64,000 bases of DNA from NCBI GenBank assembly GCA_000711775.1, contig ARYC01000141.1, positions 24,348-88,347 of the forward strand. The letters run 5' to 3'. The notes under the pieces are model-generated. The model ran no database searches, had not been told where the DNA came from, and saw only the letters and a list, made by a program, of their open reading frames with translations. The DNA is from Oxytricha trifallax (taxonomy: Eukaryota; Ciliophora; Spirotrichea; Sporadotrichida; Oxytrichidae). Every line of letters starts with the position of its first letter. Within the stretch, counting starts at the first letter, position 1. This document shows positions 9,850-23,279 of this stretch, piece by piece. Position numbers and translations under genes: made by a program.

Positions 9850-12800
9850 CTAATGTTATGATCACACTTACACCCAAATCATTAAGAACATCATCAATTT
9901 TTCTTTTTACCCATCAATTTTGCTTTGTTTACTGATTGAAAATTTTCCAAAATTCCATTTATTATATTGTGTAAATGCTTAAGAGTTGCTCTCTAGTTTA
10001 TAAATTATAATAAATATTGTAGAAATTAATTTGATTTAGAAAATCAAATTTAAATTTGAAATTAATTATTTTAATTATTGGCAGTTAAATTTGTCCTTGC
10101 CTAGTTATTGTTGTATTTGTTTGATTAAGATTCAAAATTAACTAGACTTTAAAATTTTCAGTACCCCTATATTACATTACTTTAATTTAAGGTGAATTGC
10201 TTAGATGATTTTAATGTTAAAATTAAAGGTAATTTATCTAGCTCCAGAGAAGCGATAGAGGTGTACCGCCAATAGTAAAGTCTAGCTAATTTTTTGAATT
10301 TTTTTGAATTCTCTGCAGGATAAGTACTCTAGGTTAGGACAAATTTAACTGCCAAAAATTATAAACCAAATTTTAATTCCAAATTTAGATTTAATTTCCA
10401 AATCAAATTATTCCTACAAGATAATTAATTATATAAATTAAAGCATTGATCATCAGATATTTTAATTGATTATTATAATTAGGATTTGTACAATTCAAAG
10501 TAAGTAATATTTTAATTTTGATCAAAATAATAATTAATTGTTATAAGTTATTATAGTATTTATTAAAAACATAAATGGAAAAAAAAATAAAAGCAATTGT
10601 AAAATCGGTTGTATAATTAAAAGCCAGATAATGTTGAGATGAATAAAATGACATCTATTTATTATTCTATAAAAAAAAATGAATGATTTTTATTCTCTTT
10701 CAATAATTTACAAATTTAACTAAATTTTTCATACCATAATATTATTATAGGAAAATCTTTTCAGCTATTTTTTTAAATAATAAAAAGCCCTGGATTCTAA
10801 TAGAGTTAATGAAACTAAATAATAATTCAAGCGAATCTCATTTTATTTGTGCTAATGCAATATTATTATTAACTCTTTTCGTATATACGCTTTGGATATT
10901 ATTTAATCTCATTTTTACGTTAATTTTTCATTTTAAGCTTAATTTCTTATACTCTCACAAATAGGATTGATAATTTTATTATGACAAATATAATAAAAAT
11001 CAACCGAATTTGGGATATTAAATTAAAATAAATATTTTTAATATGAATAATTGGCAAGTGAACTTTCTTCTAACTTAAATCATATTAGAGGAAATCAATA
11101 TTATTTCCACTATGCAATTGATGTGCAAATTTTATGACTAATTAAACAAGATTTAAGAATTTATTTAAGATTAAAGATTATTTATTATATTTGTTAAAGA
11201 GAAAACATATTAGTTCTATTGGTATTTTATTTATTAAGTTTCAATAAAATTCAATAATATTTGTAAAATATATTTTTTCTTTCATTAATTTTTATTTTAA
11301 CAAGGTTTTTCAATAAAAGTTAAACTAAATTTAATTGATTGTGTGGCATAATGAATAATATAAGTCTTTAGCAATTAAATGAAAACATAAATTAAATTCA
11401 TAATAAAATTTATTAATGTTTGATTTTATTCTATATATTTATTTACTGTATCAATTACTAGTGTCTTGTAAATGCTAAATATATTGATTCTTATTATTGT
11501 TACTCATGCTTTACTTAGTTTTATTGTTAAATTTAATGCAAATGCCTTATCTTGATTTTATCACTATGCTACTATTTTTTAATTTTATTAAATTATTTAT
11601 AATTTAATACTATTGAAAGTGACAACTATTTTAATCTAACCCCACAAATCCTAAAGCATGTTGATGAATATGTATATAGTACTAATATATGATAATAAGA
11701 AATAAATAATTCCCATTTTTGCCTAATTATTTGATATAAGGAATAGGGATAGAATATTATATTAGAAATTAAATTTCTTTATCTATAATAATAAATTTTC
11801 ATATTTTTAAATATCAAGAAAATTTTTTATGATTTTAATTACCAAATAAAAATTTTATTGTTCTTAATCTAAAATAAATATTTTCAATTTTTGTTACAAA
11901 TTTTTCCGTTAAAATGATTTTTATAATTATAATTAAAAGTATTTATCGTGTTTATGATTTTAAATAATGAGATAAATAGAACACTAAACAATATAAATAA
12001 AAGATTTATGATAAAATGTTGACCAACTTCATAATCTTTTCCAATATTTTTATAAATTAGTTACTAATAATATTTTTATTTATTAAGTAAAAATATTAAT
12101 CCAATGATGTCAATCTTTTATGGGTTGAGTTCTTTATTCTTATTTTATATGTATTGCATTATGATAATATAAAATATTAGTGAAATTTGGGGGGGGAGTT
12201 TCCTGCATTTTTTCAAAATAATTATTTCTATAAAATTAATCTTTATAACAAATATCAACCAACTTCCTAACTAGTTTTATTGAAATAATTATACTTAATT
12301 TATTTGTAAATTAGTCAATGTCTCTCTTCAGATTCCAACAACTCTGGCATATTTCACCTGATATTTGTAGGTTTCTATCTTAACCTTTATAATTCTCTAC
12401 TATGGTAATTCTAAAATATTGTATAAAATTTTTATTGAAATTATGATTCATTTATTCTGTTTTTCCATGACTATATAATGATGAACAATTTACTGTTAAT
12501 ATTTAATCAGTAATAAAAATGTTAAATTTTATAAATTATGTAAACTTTATTAAATTTTAAGTCAATAAAAAAAGTGCAGGAAACTTCCCCCCGAAATTCT
12601 TTTTAGATATATAGTATTGTAATATTTATTTTACAATATTGATTCTACTTTTTCTGTAAATCTTGGACAGGAAAAAAAAATTAAATTAAATATAAACTAG
12701 TCAAATTTATATGAAAATTCATCTTAAACTTCCTAAGAATAATCTTAATCCTTTTACATTTATGATCTTTGTTTCATTGTTTTTATATCAATAAAATAAA

Positions 12801-13440
12801 TGAATAAATTTAATTTTCTACTGCCTAAGGTTTTACAATATTATTTAAAAGAGGATTTTTTACAAAAAGATGAATTGGTAATTAAATAAGTAAGCATAAT
12901 TTCAAAAAGTACATTTAATTAAAATAATGTATATTTAATAACTAGTGGTTTTGGGGAAACTTTAATTGGTAGGATTTATCATATTTATCAGATAAGTAGA
13001 AAAAATAAATAAGCATGAGTATTTATAATTAGGTTAATTGTATATTTGCAAATTATTCATAAAATATTTTGACTATTTTGTTTTGTAAAGCTCAATTTTT
13101 AACCCTCATCAATCTTTCTAAATAATGAACTTTATTTTATATTTTAAATAACCTTATTTCAAAATTAAAATGGATTTTAATATTTTACATCAAAAGACTT
13201 AATGTATATTTGAAAATTGATGCTAAGAATAAGATATATATATTTTCTACCCAAAATATTATAAATTTTATCGAATATTATTAGATCAAGAAATTTGAAT
13301 GTAGATTTGAAATATTAATTTATAATATAATTTAATTTATGAACCATAGTATATATTTTATTTCTAAGATATTTTTGTTTTACAGTTATATTTGTAATAG
13401 AATTTAATAATTTAATTTTACGAGTCAGAGTAACCTTCTT
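9850..13440 (-). CDS. Copy I: C-terminal tail pieces (tentative)
   Basis: Scattered minus-strand fragments conserved against copy II (35.1-38.6 kb). At 9860-9915, DDVLNDLGV matches LVLNELGV near 35160. At 11440-11555, NKNQYIQHLQDTSN matches NNQTWHLQDTNNWYTKYK near 36250; copy I has TGA where copy II has Trp. At 13435-13540, AFVNQPNDDSTFIFNSSLSN. They look like cytoplasmic tail pieces downstream of the membrane spans, separated by AT-rich IESs. Order and joints were not resolved. Confidence 0.35.
10015..10425. mobile_element. Foldback element, degenerate copy
   Basis: Ends GTAGAAATTAATTTGATTT and AAATCAAATTATTCCTAC are inverted. Internal GGCAGTTAAATTTGTCC pairs with GGACAAATTTAACTGCC. It shares CCGCCAATAGTAAAGTC with the better copy at 36863-37281. 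Copy II at about 35285 has the flanking sequence without the element, which shows insertion. Confidence 0.7.
12181..12600. mobile_element. MITE-like element with G-run inverted ends
   Basis: GGGGGGAGTTTCCTGCA (from 12191) is inverted as TGCAGGAAACTTCCCCCC (to 12592). About 420 bp, no coding content. GAAATT flanks both ends and may be the target duplication. A related, weaker pair of ends lies at 28183-28600. Confidence 0.6.
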
Positions 13441-13679
13441 AATGTTTCAAACTCAAATCGATATTACTTAAAGAGCTATTGAAAATAAAAGTTGAGTCAT
13501 CATTAGGTTGATTCACAAAAGCTATTTATGATTAATTTGAAAGTATATCTGATTATTTAAACTATTATGAATAAATCTTCTATCTTTTTATTTTGCAATT
13601 ATGAATCAACTAAAAAAATTAAATAATCAATATAAACTGTTTAAGTAGTTTATGAGTGTCTTATATTATATCTTTGAAT

Positions 13680-16600
13680 ATTACAATCATATTTGCAATT
13701 AAATAAGTTAGGATTATGACTATAGGCACATATCCCAAATATATTTTGATATCAATATCTTACTCCATATCATTTAATTGCAAAAATGGAATAAATGAAT
13801 AGCAAGCTAACATGAAAACTACTTCATTTATCATAGCAATTCTAAATAATTTCTTTTCAATGTAAGGTTTAATGAAGCTTGTAAGCATGATTAATATCAC
13901 TGATGTCAATATTTAGAAAATTAATTAAATTTATGGTTCATTATTAAATAGTATTAGAGATAAACTGAATAAGAACATCCTGTTTCCATAAAATGCTATA
14001 TATACTAATATCCCTTGTTAATGTATATTAAAATTCTCATATAGAGAAGAAAATCTCTCATCTTTGTATCTATCCACATTTATTTAATTAGTTTTAACTA
14101 TAAATAAAAAAAGAAGCATTAATTCTGCTTTAGTTTAATAATTGATTAATTGTTTCATTTTTGCTTATGTTTTCGTTAACATGTTACAATACAAGGCACT
14201 AATAATTCTATGCCATCTGTCCTAAGTAAAATGAGTATTACATTTCTTTTGCAGTTAATATTTTTTTAAAAAACATAATTTCAATTTCAAAAATCAATTT
14301 TATAGAAATTATTGTCTTTAAATTTTAAAAGAAAAGTAAATCAAAATTTTTTCATAAATAGGACATTTATTTGTTGTTTCCATATTATTACACAAGTAAA
14401 AATAGGTATAGAGAGTATTATGAAAAGCAAAAATATTGAAAGAATAGATCCCATTACATCTCCATTAGTCTCAAACTTTAATTCATAAACATTAATCAGA
14501 GCACATATAGAAAGCTCTAACTAAGCTCCCAATAGAAATTTCAATATTTGATTATAAACTATTTTGTCTTTAATTCTTTTTGCAATTAAACTAGAAAAAA
14601 GTTAAAGTAATAATGATTTACCTCTTTCTATGAAATCCAAACATTTGAATTATTAGTCCAATAAATAGGATTGCAAAGTTAAGCACCATAAAATAAAACA
14701 AAAGCCCAATGTTAAGAATTAAGTTTGAGGAAGAGTAATTCATAAATTCAAAATGATCGTTAAAAGCACTGTATTCCATTTCTGTAAAGTCAAACAAATC
14801 GTTTGATAAATCATCAACAGGAATTAAATTGAAGCTTGCTATGTCATTCAGTAGTCCAAAGAAACTTAATGTGTTAGCAGGTATGATAATGGAAGTCATC
14901 GGTAGATGAGAGATTAATTAAAACCTTTCTATCATTCCCCAAAGCATTTACGCTCCTTAACTCCTAAAATTATGTAATAAGTTAGTGAAAATACTTACAA
15001 AAATATGTTTAATATCATGCTTGATCCGAAAATCACGCCCATAGTTACTTTAACACCCAAAGCTACTGCATTAGCTTATGATAAGTCTTCTAGAGAAATT
15101 TAAGGAGGAATTTTCTTGCTAATCTTATAGTCTTTTTAAATCTTTTATAAGAAATCAGAACTGTAATAAAAATTCTTAACCCAAAAGACTACTTAGATAG
15201 AATCAATCTATAGAAACAATTATAAAGAACTTTCCTTACTTGTCTCTGCGAAACTCGATCAATCATATTTCCAAAAAATAGTTATATATTCATTGTGTTT
15301 CCATAAAAAGTTTCTATATCAAAATCTATAGTCCTACTAGATTCACTCTAAACCAAGAATATTGCATTGATATATTAAGATAAAATTGAAATTTAACTAA
15401 TTGAAAATAATTGGATGAATATTTTAAGCGAAGGATTTAATTGCTCAATAGGTATTTCAGGTATGTTCATATTTTTTTCAAATTGAATAGTTACAATGCC
15501 TGTGTTAGTTACTTTTTATATTATTGCTCTTAGATTAGCTTGAGCATATATTTTCTTCTCAAGTTATTGATATATCAAAGCGTAAAGCTCATTATATTTA
15601 ATTACTTCCAAACTAAAACTGTACTCATTAAAATAAAATTAATTATAATGACTCTGATTTTATTTTTGTGTTGCTCACTTAAATTAATGCAATTTTTATT
15701 TTGTATGTACCTTCATCATTATTTTTAGGACTAAATATATAGCTTTATCCATCAAATTAAGTGAAAGCTTATGAAATTAAAGGATCAGTCTTATATTCAA
15801 TTATCAATATAACTAATATTATAGCAATATATTATAAACATAAAAATTATATTTAAATTAACTTTTAATAATTTAAGTGAATGACATTTAAAGTTGATCT
15901 GATTTTATAATCTTAGGTAGATCTTAGGGAAATAAAATTATCTCAATCTGGTATATATTTAATTCTATCGATTGAGTTGGATGCCCAAAAATAAAAACTG
16001 AAACTATCTATCTGGATAGCTTAGTCCGCGGTATTATTCTTGAAAATCTTTTAAAAAAATAATCTGAACTTTACTATTGGCGGTAGTAATATATCGATTC
16101 TCTTGAACGAGTTAACTTAACTTTACTAGATAAATTTTAACTTTTTAAATTATAGGATCCAATTAAAGAGAAGTAACTATATTGAAGTGCGATAAAGTAT
16201 ATTCAATAGTAAAGTCAGACAATTTGGAGTTCTCTATTATATGAGCACTTAATCTTCTAATTTGGTAGACTTTAAATATATTTTTAATTATTACGAATTA
16301 ATTTAAATTCATTTGTCAATATAGAATGTATTCTTACAATAACATAAATTTGATAGAGATCATTTTCAGGATCTTGAATTTATGGTAATTCGTATTCAAA
16401 ATCCCAGAATCTCTTAAGCAGCTCTACATATGTTTAATTGATGAGGGTTATATTGGGGATTATAGTTTTAGGTTGAACCACTATTTGCATGTTTTTTATG
16501 AAGAATAAAATTTTTGGTTTTAAAATTTTTAAATACTTAGGTTATATGTATATGAAATACAGTTGATCGTCCATATATGTAATATATATAAATTTTAATT

Positions 16601-18339
16601 AAAATTTTCTTTTTTTCTTTTTCCATACGATTAATTTAATAATTTTTTTATATAATTAAACTAGAGCGTTTTACTATTGCAAAAATACTTGATATTTTGG
16701 ATACAAATTTTTATGATATTAGATTGTTCTTTCAAATAAAAATGCTTCTATGTTGCTTTGATAAATTTAAGCTAACATAAGGAGATTTTTTGGGTTGCCG
16801 TAAATAAAATAGAAAATATTTGTAAATTATTGATTTTTATAAAAATTAAACGAACATTTTAGCCATTTTTTGTGTGAAAATGAGTATAATACTAAATTAA
16901 CAAAATTTTGTATTTCTATTGTCAATATGATATTTGGATCATTAAAATTTGGGACTTATATAACATCACTTGAATGTATATTATAAAGTAAGATGCTTAG
17001 GTTTAAAATTAAGTTTTAGAGATTGATTAAGTTTATTGACCTTAATTTCCATCGAAATTTCATTTTATTGTGAGCTTCTACAAATCTTACTTTCTTTAGA
17101 GTTTTAATTTCGATTGATACCAAAATAAGGTCTCTCTAAATCTAAAGATAAAATTAAAATTTATTAATGAGTTAAAACTTAATTATTTCTATGTTCTAAA
17201 TTATTATTAAATTAGAAAGTTATAAGGATAGGGTGGCCCACAGGGGACCGAGGCTGGAGACTTTTTAATTGAGCTTTCTACTATACTAAGGCCTGCTGAG
17301 GGTAGGCAGGGGGTTGCTGGGTTCACCACGTTAGGGGCCAGTCGGCAAGACTCAATCTGTCAGATCCTAGACTCCTCAAGTCGTCTGCACGTTAAGGTTT
17401 TCCCTGCATTAGATGAGCTTCCTGGCGTGAGCTCAGCTTCTTAGGTAATAGGGAGCAGGATGAAGGTGGTGCTCAACCTTCAAAAGTGAGACGATGAGAA
17501 CCATAGAAGAAAACAATAATGATTTTCCTCCCACACCAGGTCGGGTTAATGAGGCTACCACAGCGAAAGGACAGATATTACTATCTCAGCAACTGTGGAA
17601 CCTGGGTAAGAGTTTTCTCCAGACCTCTCTTTAATTGTTTCCAGGAAACAGATCTCTGCGAGCTCTGCGGGGATAATCCTAGTTCGCTTGGCTTTTATAT
17701 CGTATGCATATTGATTACAGGGAGATGTAGAATGGGGGGCGAGGTGGTTTTTTGAAATCTTTCTAGTTCACGACTTGCAAAGTCATTGATTGCCACGTCA
17801 ACTCACTTCAGATATTTCTACGTCACGACTAAAATTGATGGTTTAATTTTAGTATTAACAGTGAATTGATAAATATTTAATTTTGAGTATAACTCGTTAA
17901 TCATCATGTTCGAAATTCAATTGAACTATTTTAGTATTAATTAATTGTTGATAATGTAATAATATATATTAAAAATTAAATCTGAGAAATTTTCATTATA
18001 TTAGAAAAGAAACATTTTTTTCAAACAAATAATTAACTTGAACTTATTTTTTCCAAATTAAATAAGTGTAAACATAAGATTTCTGAGATATTAAACTTCT
18101 TATAATGATAAGTAAGTAAAATTTATCAACAAAAATAAAAAATTATAATGAATAAATCAAGAAGAAAATCTATACCCCAGTATGATTATTAACAATCAAA
18201 ACATTATAAAAACTACTAAGATTTTAGGGGTTTTTATTCTAGACTAAAAGTGCACATTGCTTTTTAACTTTCTAAGTTACTTTAAAAAGTAGGTGCTTAA
18301 TTATTAAATTATTAACTCATTAATACTACTTTGAATTTA
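13680..18339 (-). CDS. Copy I: C block, cadherin-like repeat and membrane region
   Basis: Minus strand. It starts at the pointer 18326-18339: KFKVVLMSQQFNNQAPTF, SNLESQKAMCTFSLE. A TATTC pointer (18235-18239 and 16393-16397) continues into YELPQIQDPENDLYQIYV (to about 16337). Then FTQFDGQSYIFSPKNNDEG (about 15760), an extracellular stretch at 15640-15270, IDSIQVVFWVKNFYYSSDF (about 15195), a hydrophobic GVIFGSSMILNIFL, a 35-bp intron (14964-14998), then LWGMIERFQLISHLPMTS, PANTLSFFGLLNDIASF, membrane span LILNIGLLFYFMVLNFAIL and a second intron (14591-14621). Further spans follow at about 14400 (SILSIFLLFIILSIPIFTCV), 14000-13870 and 13770-13690. The layout matches large ciliate surface proteins: cadherin-like ectodomain, then a C-terminal multi-span domain. 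Function is unknown. The copy looks mostly open but not every joint was resolved. Confidence 0.65.
14591..14621 (-). other. Small intron in copy I C block
   Basis: Minus-strand GTAAAT...TTCTAG, 31 bp. Removal joins FHRK to SLIAKRIKDKIVYNQILKF in frame. Copy II has the same site at about 39730-39760. Confidence 0.6.
14964..14998 (-). other. Small intron in copy I C block
   Basis: Minus-strand GTAAGT...TTTTAG, 35 bp. Removal joins ILNIFL to SQGAQMLWGMIERF in frame. Confidence 0.65.
16400..16530 (-). CDS. Alternative version of a cadherin-repeat piece
   Basis: Minus strand reads IVVQPKTIIPNITLINQTY and VELLKRFWDFE straight into YELPQIQDPEND at 16397. The piece at 18240-18339 (NNQAPTF...CTFSLE) would join to the same downstream codons through the TATTC pointer. 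Copy II has only the second version. This may be a duplicated exon or an additional repeat. Confidence 0.4.
17226..17830. other. G+C-richer island of unknown type
   Basis: About 600 bp clearly richer in G+C than its surroundings. The plus strand is open with TAA/TAG as Gln from ATG 17494 to TGA near 17838 (MRTIEENNNDFPPTPGRVN, then QILLSQQLWNLGKSF), but I recognise no family. Because copy II lacks it, it is probably an insert (retroelement fragment or captured DNA) within an IES of copy I. Confidence 0.45.
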
Positions 18340-19320
18340 TTATTTTGATTATTTAGGTTTTTATTTTTACTAAAATTATATAAAATAATCTAAATCTTTC
18401 ATTTCATAAATTCATCATTTGCTTTTTAACAATCAATGAGTAATGAAAACATCTGATATTTAATATTAAGTAAAACTAAATAAGAAAATTGTATATTCTA
18501 TGTAGAAAATTGCTTTGAAAAAGTAAAAATTCCCGCTTAAAATTAGAAAATCTAAAGGATCATAGCAAATTATAAAATAGTTTTCAATATATGATAAAAA
18601 GAATTAATAATCTTTCAGCACTTTAACTTTAGATTTTTTTAAATTTCAATTTGAGACATCTTCCTCAATTTGATTTATTTGAGAACTAATAGGGGATAAT
18701 CAAACAGCAACATAAATTTTATAATATTATTACTTTTTACTTTTAGTGTCAAGGTAAAGGACATTATTGTAGTTTTAACCTTAAACTAAATTTAGATTAT
18801 TTTATTTTAAAATGAGAAATTTTATTCGAATATTTTGCTTAAAAAATTAAAGGATAATAATAATAATAATAATATATTTGAGAAAATATTCGATAGAATG
18901 AATTTCCAAAATTGGTTGTCATTTAATAAGCAGTAGTGAAGGTTAAAATTTTTTTTTTTTTAAAAAGTAATAATTATTATTTTGCTATTTAAATTTTATT
19001 AAACTTTGACTTTTGTAAATATTATAATACAATTATTATATTTCACTTTTTATTATTTTTCTGTGAATTCTATCTCAAAATCTAAAAATATATTTTTTTA
19101 ACCTAATTTTAATCCCTTTAAATCTAATATAATTTTCAAATAAATAGAACTTTAATTATTTAAATACAATCTAATTTAAAATAAATATTTAAATACAAAA
19201 ATATATACGACTATTAAATTATAATAAATATATTTTATAATATTATTCAATTTATATTTAGTTTAGTAAAAATATAAGTAATCGTAAATTTCAAATTCAA
19301 TTGCATAGATATGTAAGCTT

Positions 19321-20078
19321 ATATCTAATAATATGCAATATATAAATTATAGTTAATTAGTAACAAATTTTCTATCATTTCAATATTCAATTATATTATC
19401 AACCAACCAATTTAAATTCTGCGTTAAGGGAAAAAAGGATGTTTCGATTTACTTATTGATTCTTTTATCCTTGGATAAACAGCATTATATATCATCCAGG
19501 TAAATTGAGATACAATATTTAAATTTAATAAGAATAATTAATTTTAAAATATTTTTTAAACATTCATCTCTATAGTCCTTAGATTAAATTATTATTTTCC
19601 TCATTTTGCGTGAAACTTATTTACTATTATATTTTATTTTACTTTAAAATCCTATACTATAAATTTAATATGGTCTTTCTTTTCAGGTATTCTGCCTCAA
19701 ATTATTAATTTTAACGTTAAACATTAATAATTCTATTATTTGTGAACGTCAAATAAATTATCTTTTCCTTTGGTGGGTTAAATTAATAAAAAAGATATTA
19801 GAAATTAAAAACGTACATCTTCTCTGTTAAAACATCTTATTTTACTATTTTACTAATTTAATATTAAAACCTTCCTTCCATCAATGACGATGAATTTATT
19901 ATCTTCAAGATAAGATATAAATAACTAATTATGCAATATCAATATAGCATAAATGCTCTTTTTCAATAACACATTCAAATACATCAACACTTTAGAGTAT
20001 TTCACTTTTAGTGGCTTAAATTTTCAAATTCTATTGTATATTACAATATTGGGCATCATTCTAAAAGTAATTTAATTT
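19321..20078 (-). CDS. Copy I: end of P block
   Basis: Minus strand reads QNDAQYCNIQQNLKIQATKS and VDVFECVIEKEHLCYIDIA at about 20067-19925, matching copy II NNVQYCNVQRSLKIQATKS and YECIIEKENQCYIAIAYYQ at 41760-41600. The string ATATCTAATAATA at 19321-19333 recurs (11 bp) at 34273-34283, at the start of X block I, and looks like the P-to-X pointer. A 4.6-kb transposon sits at its upstream edge. Confidence 0.5.
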
Positions 20079-21349
20079 GGGTGTTGATACCGGGACGTCC
20101 CAAAAATATCAGGACATCCCAGGATCACCAGGACGTCCCAGATAATATATTAGTGTAAAAAATAAAAATTACTATTTCTTTTAAATATAAATTTTTATTA
20201 ATTATAAATAATAATCAAAGAAATGTTACTTGAAAAAAGCTTAACAAAATAAACCTATTCATTTAAATAAGATTTTTGATATTTCTGAAATACATTTTAT
20301 TTTATAATATGTTGTTTTTTTTAAATCAAATATAAATTGCAAAAATTATCATACAAATTTTATAATGTGTGTATTTTATTTTAAATTTAATATTACTATA
20401 GTTAAATATAAAGATTTAATAAATATGAATGTTTATAGTATTGTTCTATTAAAAAAGTTATATAACCAATTAATTTTATGAATAATAGTTGATAAATAAA
20501 TGTTGCATGCACTATTTTTTAATGTAAGATGCAAGATAAAATATTTTAATAATAATTAGTTTTTCCAATTCTAATATATTTCTGTAATCTAAAATATGGA
20601 AAATTAATCATTTATTTAATTGTAAAACATATCTAGTTTAGAAATATCATAGAAATAATTAATAATTTAATAAAAAAATTAAATATTGTACAAAAAAATT
20701 ATTATCAATAATTACAGAATTGCATTAAGCCTTATTTTTAATTTGTTCGGAAATTCTTTATTAATTTTGAATTTATTTTATCTATAAAAAGAGTACAGAA
20801 TGCCATACTTTAGATACATTTAAATAAATAAAAATAAATTATTTTCTAAATTTTTAAGTCTCATTCATCTGTAGACGACTATGTAAAAGAAAGCTATCTT
20901 GCTCAAGCTTTAATTAGGTCTTAATAATTCTTCTAACATCACAAAAAAATATTAATTTTCCAGAATCACCACATATTTGTAATATGAATACTTAATTATT
21001 TCATCAAAAGTTTCACTAAAATTTCTAATAAAACCCCAAGAGTAAAATTTACTGCAATTTTTGTAAAATATAAAAGCAAATCAAGAAAGTTAATTTATAA
21101 AATAATATAATAACAAAAAATGATAGGTGATTAAAGGACTGGAGACCGCCCCTAGTAATAATATAACAACAAAAATTAGTCTATCAACTCTAATAACAGC
21201 CACTAAAACTAGTAAGCTAGTAATAATAAGAAGACAAGTGGTGGGAGCAATGTGAGCTAATAATAGCAGTGGCAGCAAAATCAAAAATTTCACAATAATG
21301 GCATAAGTAATAATTCTTAGAATACTAATTAGTTCCAGAGTAGCCACTT

Positions 21350-22377
21350 TTTATTAATAAATGAAATAACAATTTGCAACAAACAATAGTGGTGGGTAGC
21401 CAACATACTTATATAGGCCAAAACCTCAAAATAACAATTATCAAAGCTAACAATAGTAGCAAGTACAATAACAAGTTAAGAACCAAAATAGTATAGTTAA
21501 TGATCAATATACAAGCAATTTCTCGTAGCTACAGCAGCAGTAATAATAGTAGCTAAGTATTGCGTTACCAGCACAAAAGTTCTAGCAATAGTTATAACAC
21601 TAATAACTGTACGGTGTGAGTTCACAGATTCCTTCATCTTCAAGTGCGTATCAATAGCAGTAGCAAGAAACATTAAGCTATGGAGGTTTCCGGATAGGAG
21701 GAAATACTAGCATAATTCAGAATGAGCAACACAATGGCACATTAAGCAGCTTTAGCGGCAGTTAGTTCGACATGCTTGAGAGTGCATCTCTGGATTTGGG
21801 GATTGAACATGATTTTATATCTAAAACTTACTCCATGATCCCAAGGTTCAATGATTCTGACCTCACTTGTACTCAAGACACTACATTATGCTACTGATTA
21901 CATTGAATACAGCACTTTGGATAAGAAAGGTACTTTCCAAAAGAACTTGGTGTGGTTAATGGGAAGGTTTGTTGATGAAAGCTTCGCTTAAACATCAAGT
22001 GATATTGATGTTCTCTCAGCATTTCCACAAAACATCACTGATATCTACATTTACACCAACCTTGTTGGACTTTAAAAGAATGATGTATCAGTCAAAGACG
22101 ATCTCTCAGCTATCTTAGATAAGCTTACTACTTTCTACGAGAATGGTTATCTCTCAAATACTGTTACTCTATTGACAAGTGACCCAGTCTTTTTGTCAAT
22201 TTCCATTCTTGCTTTGAGATTTTCAGGTGAGGACTTCAGCGACTTGATTTAAACAATTGCATCAAGATTTGTTAGCCACAATTCAAGTGGTAAGGTGTCA
22301 ATTCCTGCTCTCATCTCAAACTGCGTGTATACTCCATTCAATTCAGTAAAAGTAGCAATAGGAGAGATTTTATGACA
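21350..22377 (+). pseudogene. Gln-rich protein ORF in nested transposon
   Basis: Plus strand, TAA/TAG as Gln. Asn/Gln-rich N-terminal part (ATNNSGGQPTYLYRPKPQNN, then long Q tracts), then GGFRIGGNTSIIQNEQHNG and LGIEHDFISKTYSMIPRF. A one-base shift near 21885 leads into LHYATDYIEYSTLDKKGTF, KNLVWLMGRFVDESFAQ, VLSAFPQNITDIYIYTNL, DDLSAILDKLTTFYENGY, FLSISILALRFSGEDFSD and an end at TGA about 22375. The folded part is predicted helical. The family was not recognised. The Q tracts create a spurious hydrophobic ORF on the opposite strand (21090-21347). Confidence 0.5.
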
Positions 22378-22540
22378 CTCTAGGAGAATATCAAGGATGT
22401 TAAAGTTAAGACTATGATAGCAGGGTTACCAACTTTGCATCGTACATGCAATTCTTACCAGCCTGATGATTTAGAGAATAGCTTTTAGAACCAGAGGAAT
22501 CCGCCAAGAGAAATCTCTCCTGATGCAGACAAAATCAGAC

Positions 22541-22810
22541 CACTCAATAAACGAAAAACGAGGAGAGCCATTTTTATCTTGAGACTGGCACTCAATCTAC
22601 TACTAACTGGAACTCACTCCCTCTTGTTAATGGATAATGCGTCCTACCACAGTAGCAGCTATAGCAATAGCATACTGTAGAAGCATAACTTACCTATACT
22701 CTTCCTGGGCCCTTACCAATACGACATGGCTCCAGTGAAAAAGCAATCAGGTTCATTAAGTGCCGCGACTTCAACCCCATGCTTTTCCTGTCTCTACGAA
22801 GTAAGTATAC
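22541..22810 (+). pseudogene. DDE transposase fragment (Tc1/IS630 type)
   Basis: Plus strand reads LLLMDNASYHSSSYSNSI (second catalytic Asp) and LPILFLGPYQYDMAPV. In the A5 run at 22738-22742 one more A would give EKAIRFIKCRDFNPM, restoring the catalytic Glu. The motif order matches the 1949-3547 transposase (LDNATYH...GPYQFHLAPIENF). GTAAGT at 22801 could be an intron donor. The first Asp region was not found convincingly upstream. It would mobilise the nested element; the frameshift suggests it is inactive. Confidence 0.65.
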
Positions 22811-23279
22811 CTCCCCTTAATAAGCTATTGGAGGCGGCTACAGCGCAATTCGCAGGTCCTGGCTGTGCAGCTCTCACACTTGGACATGCGGTGGCTCACC
22901 GGCGCTTTTGCATGCTCTTTGGTCGATGCCCTGAGGCATCTTAGCTTGCAGGATGTCTGATACTGTAATTGATTCTGGTTTTGGCCACTCAATCCACGAA
23001 ATCACGAATCACCCATACTCTACTAAAAGTGCCAATCCTTCGCCATCCTTATTTGAAGATTATCTCAGTCTTAGAAATACTTGTCTGTGTCGTAGATTAG
23101 AGGACGATGCGTCTTTTCAAGGGCTCTCGAATGACTATCTTTGCTGGTCCCCATTTGCGTTTTTACCCTATAATTCCTCTGCAACACTGATTTGGTAAGT
23201 TAGGCAAATTATTAATACTAAAATATTTAATAGGCCAATTAAAGTCTAATTCCCAATATTTAAAATCAAATACGCCCTA

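Larger units (their letters stand above)
12612..15790. repeat. Segmental duplication, copy I side
   Basis: High nucleotide similarity to 37751-40945 over coding pieces and intervening AT-rich sequence alike. It marks the shared C-terminal part of the two tandem paralogues. Confidence 0.8.

Noticed and set aside
21090-21347. Hydrophobic minus-strand ORF resembling a membrane protein
   Set aside because: It is the reverse complement of TAA/TAG/CAA glutamine and Asn tracts of the plus-strand Gln-rich ORF.
22953-23198. Separate plus-strand gene MSDTVIDSGFGHSIHE...
   Set aside because: Lies between transposase pieces of the nested element with a GTAAGT at its end; more likely part of the same decayed gene.
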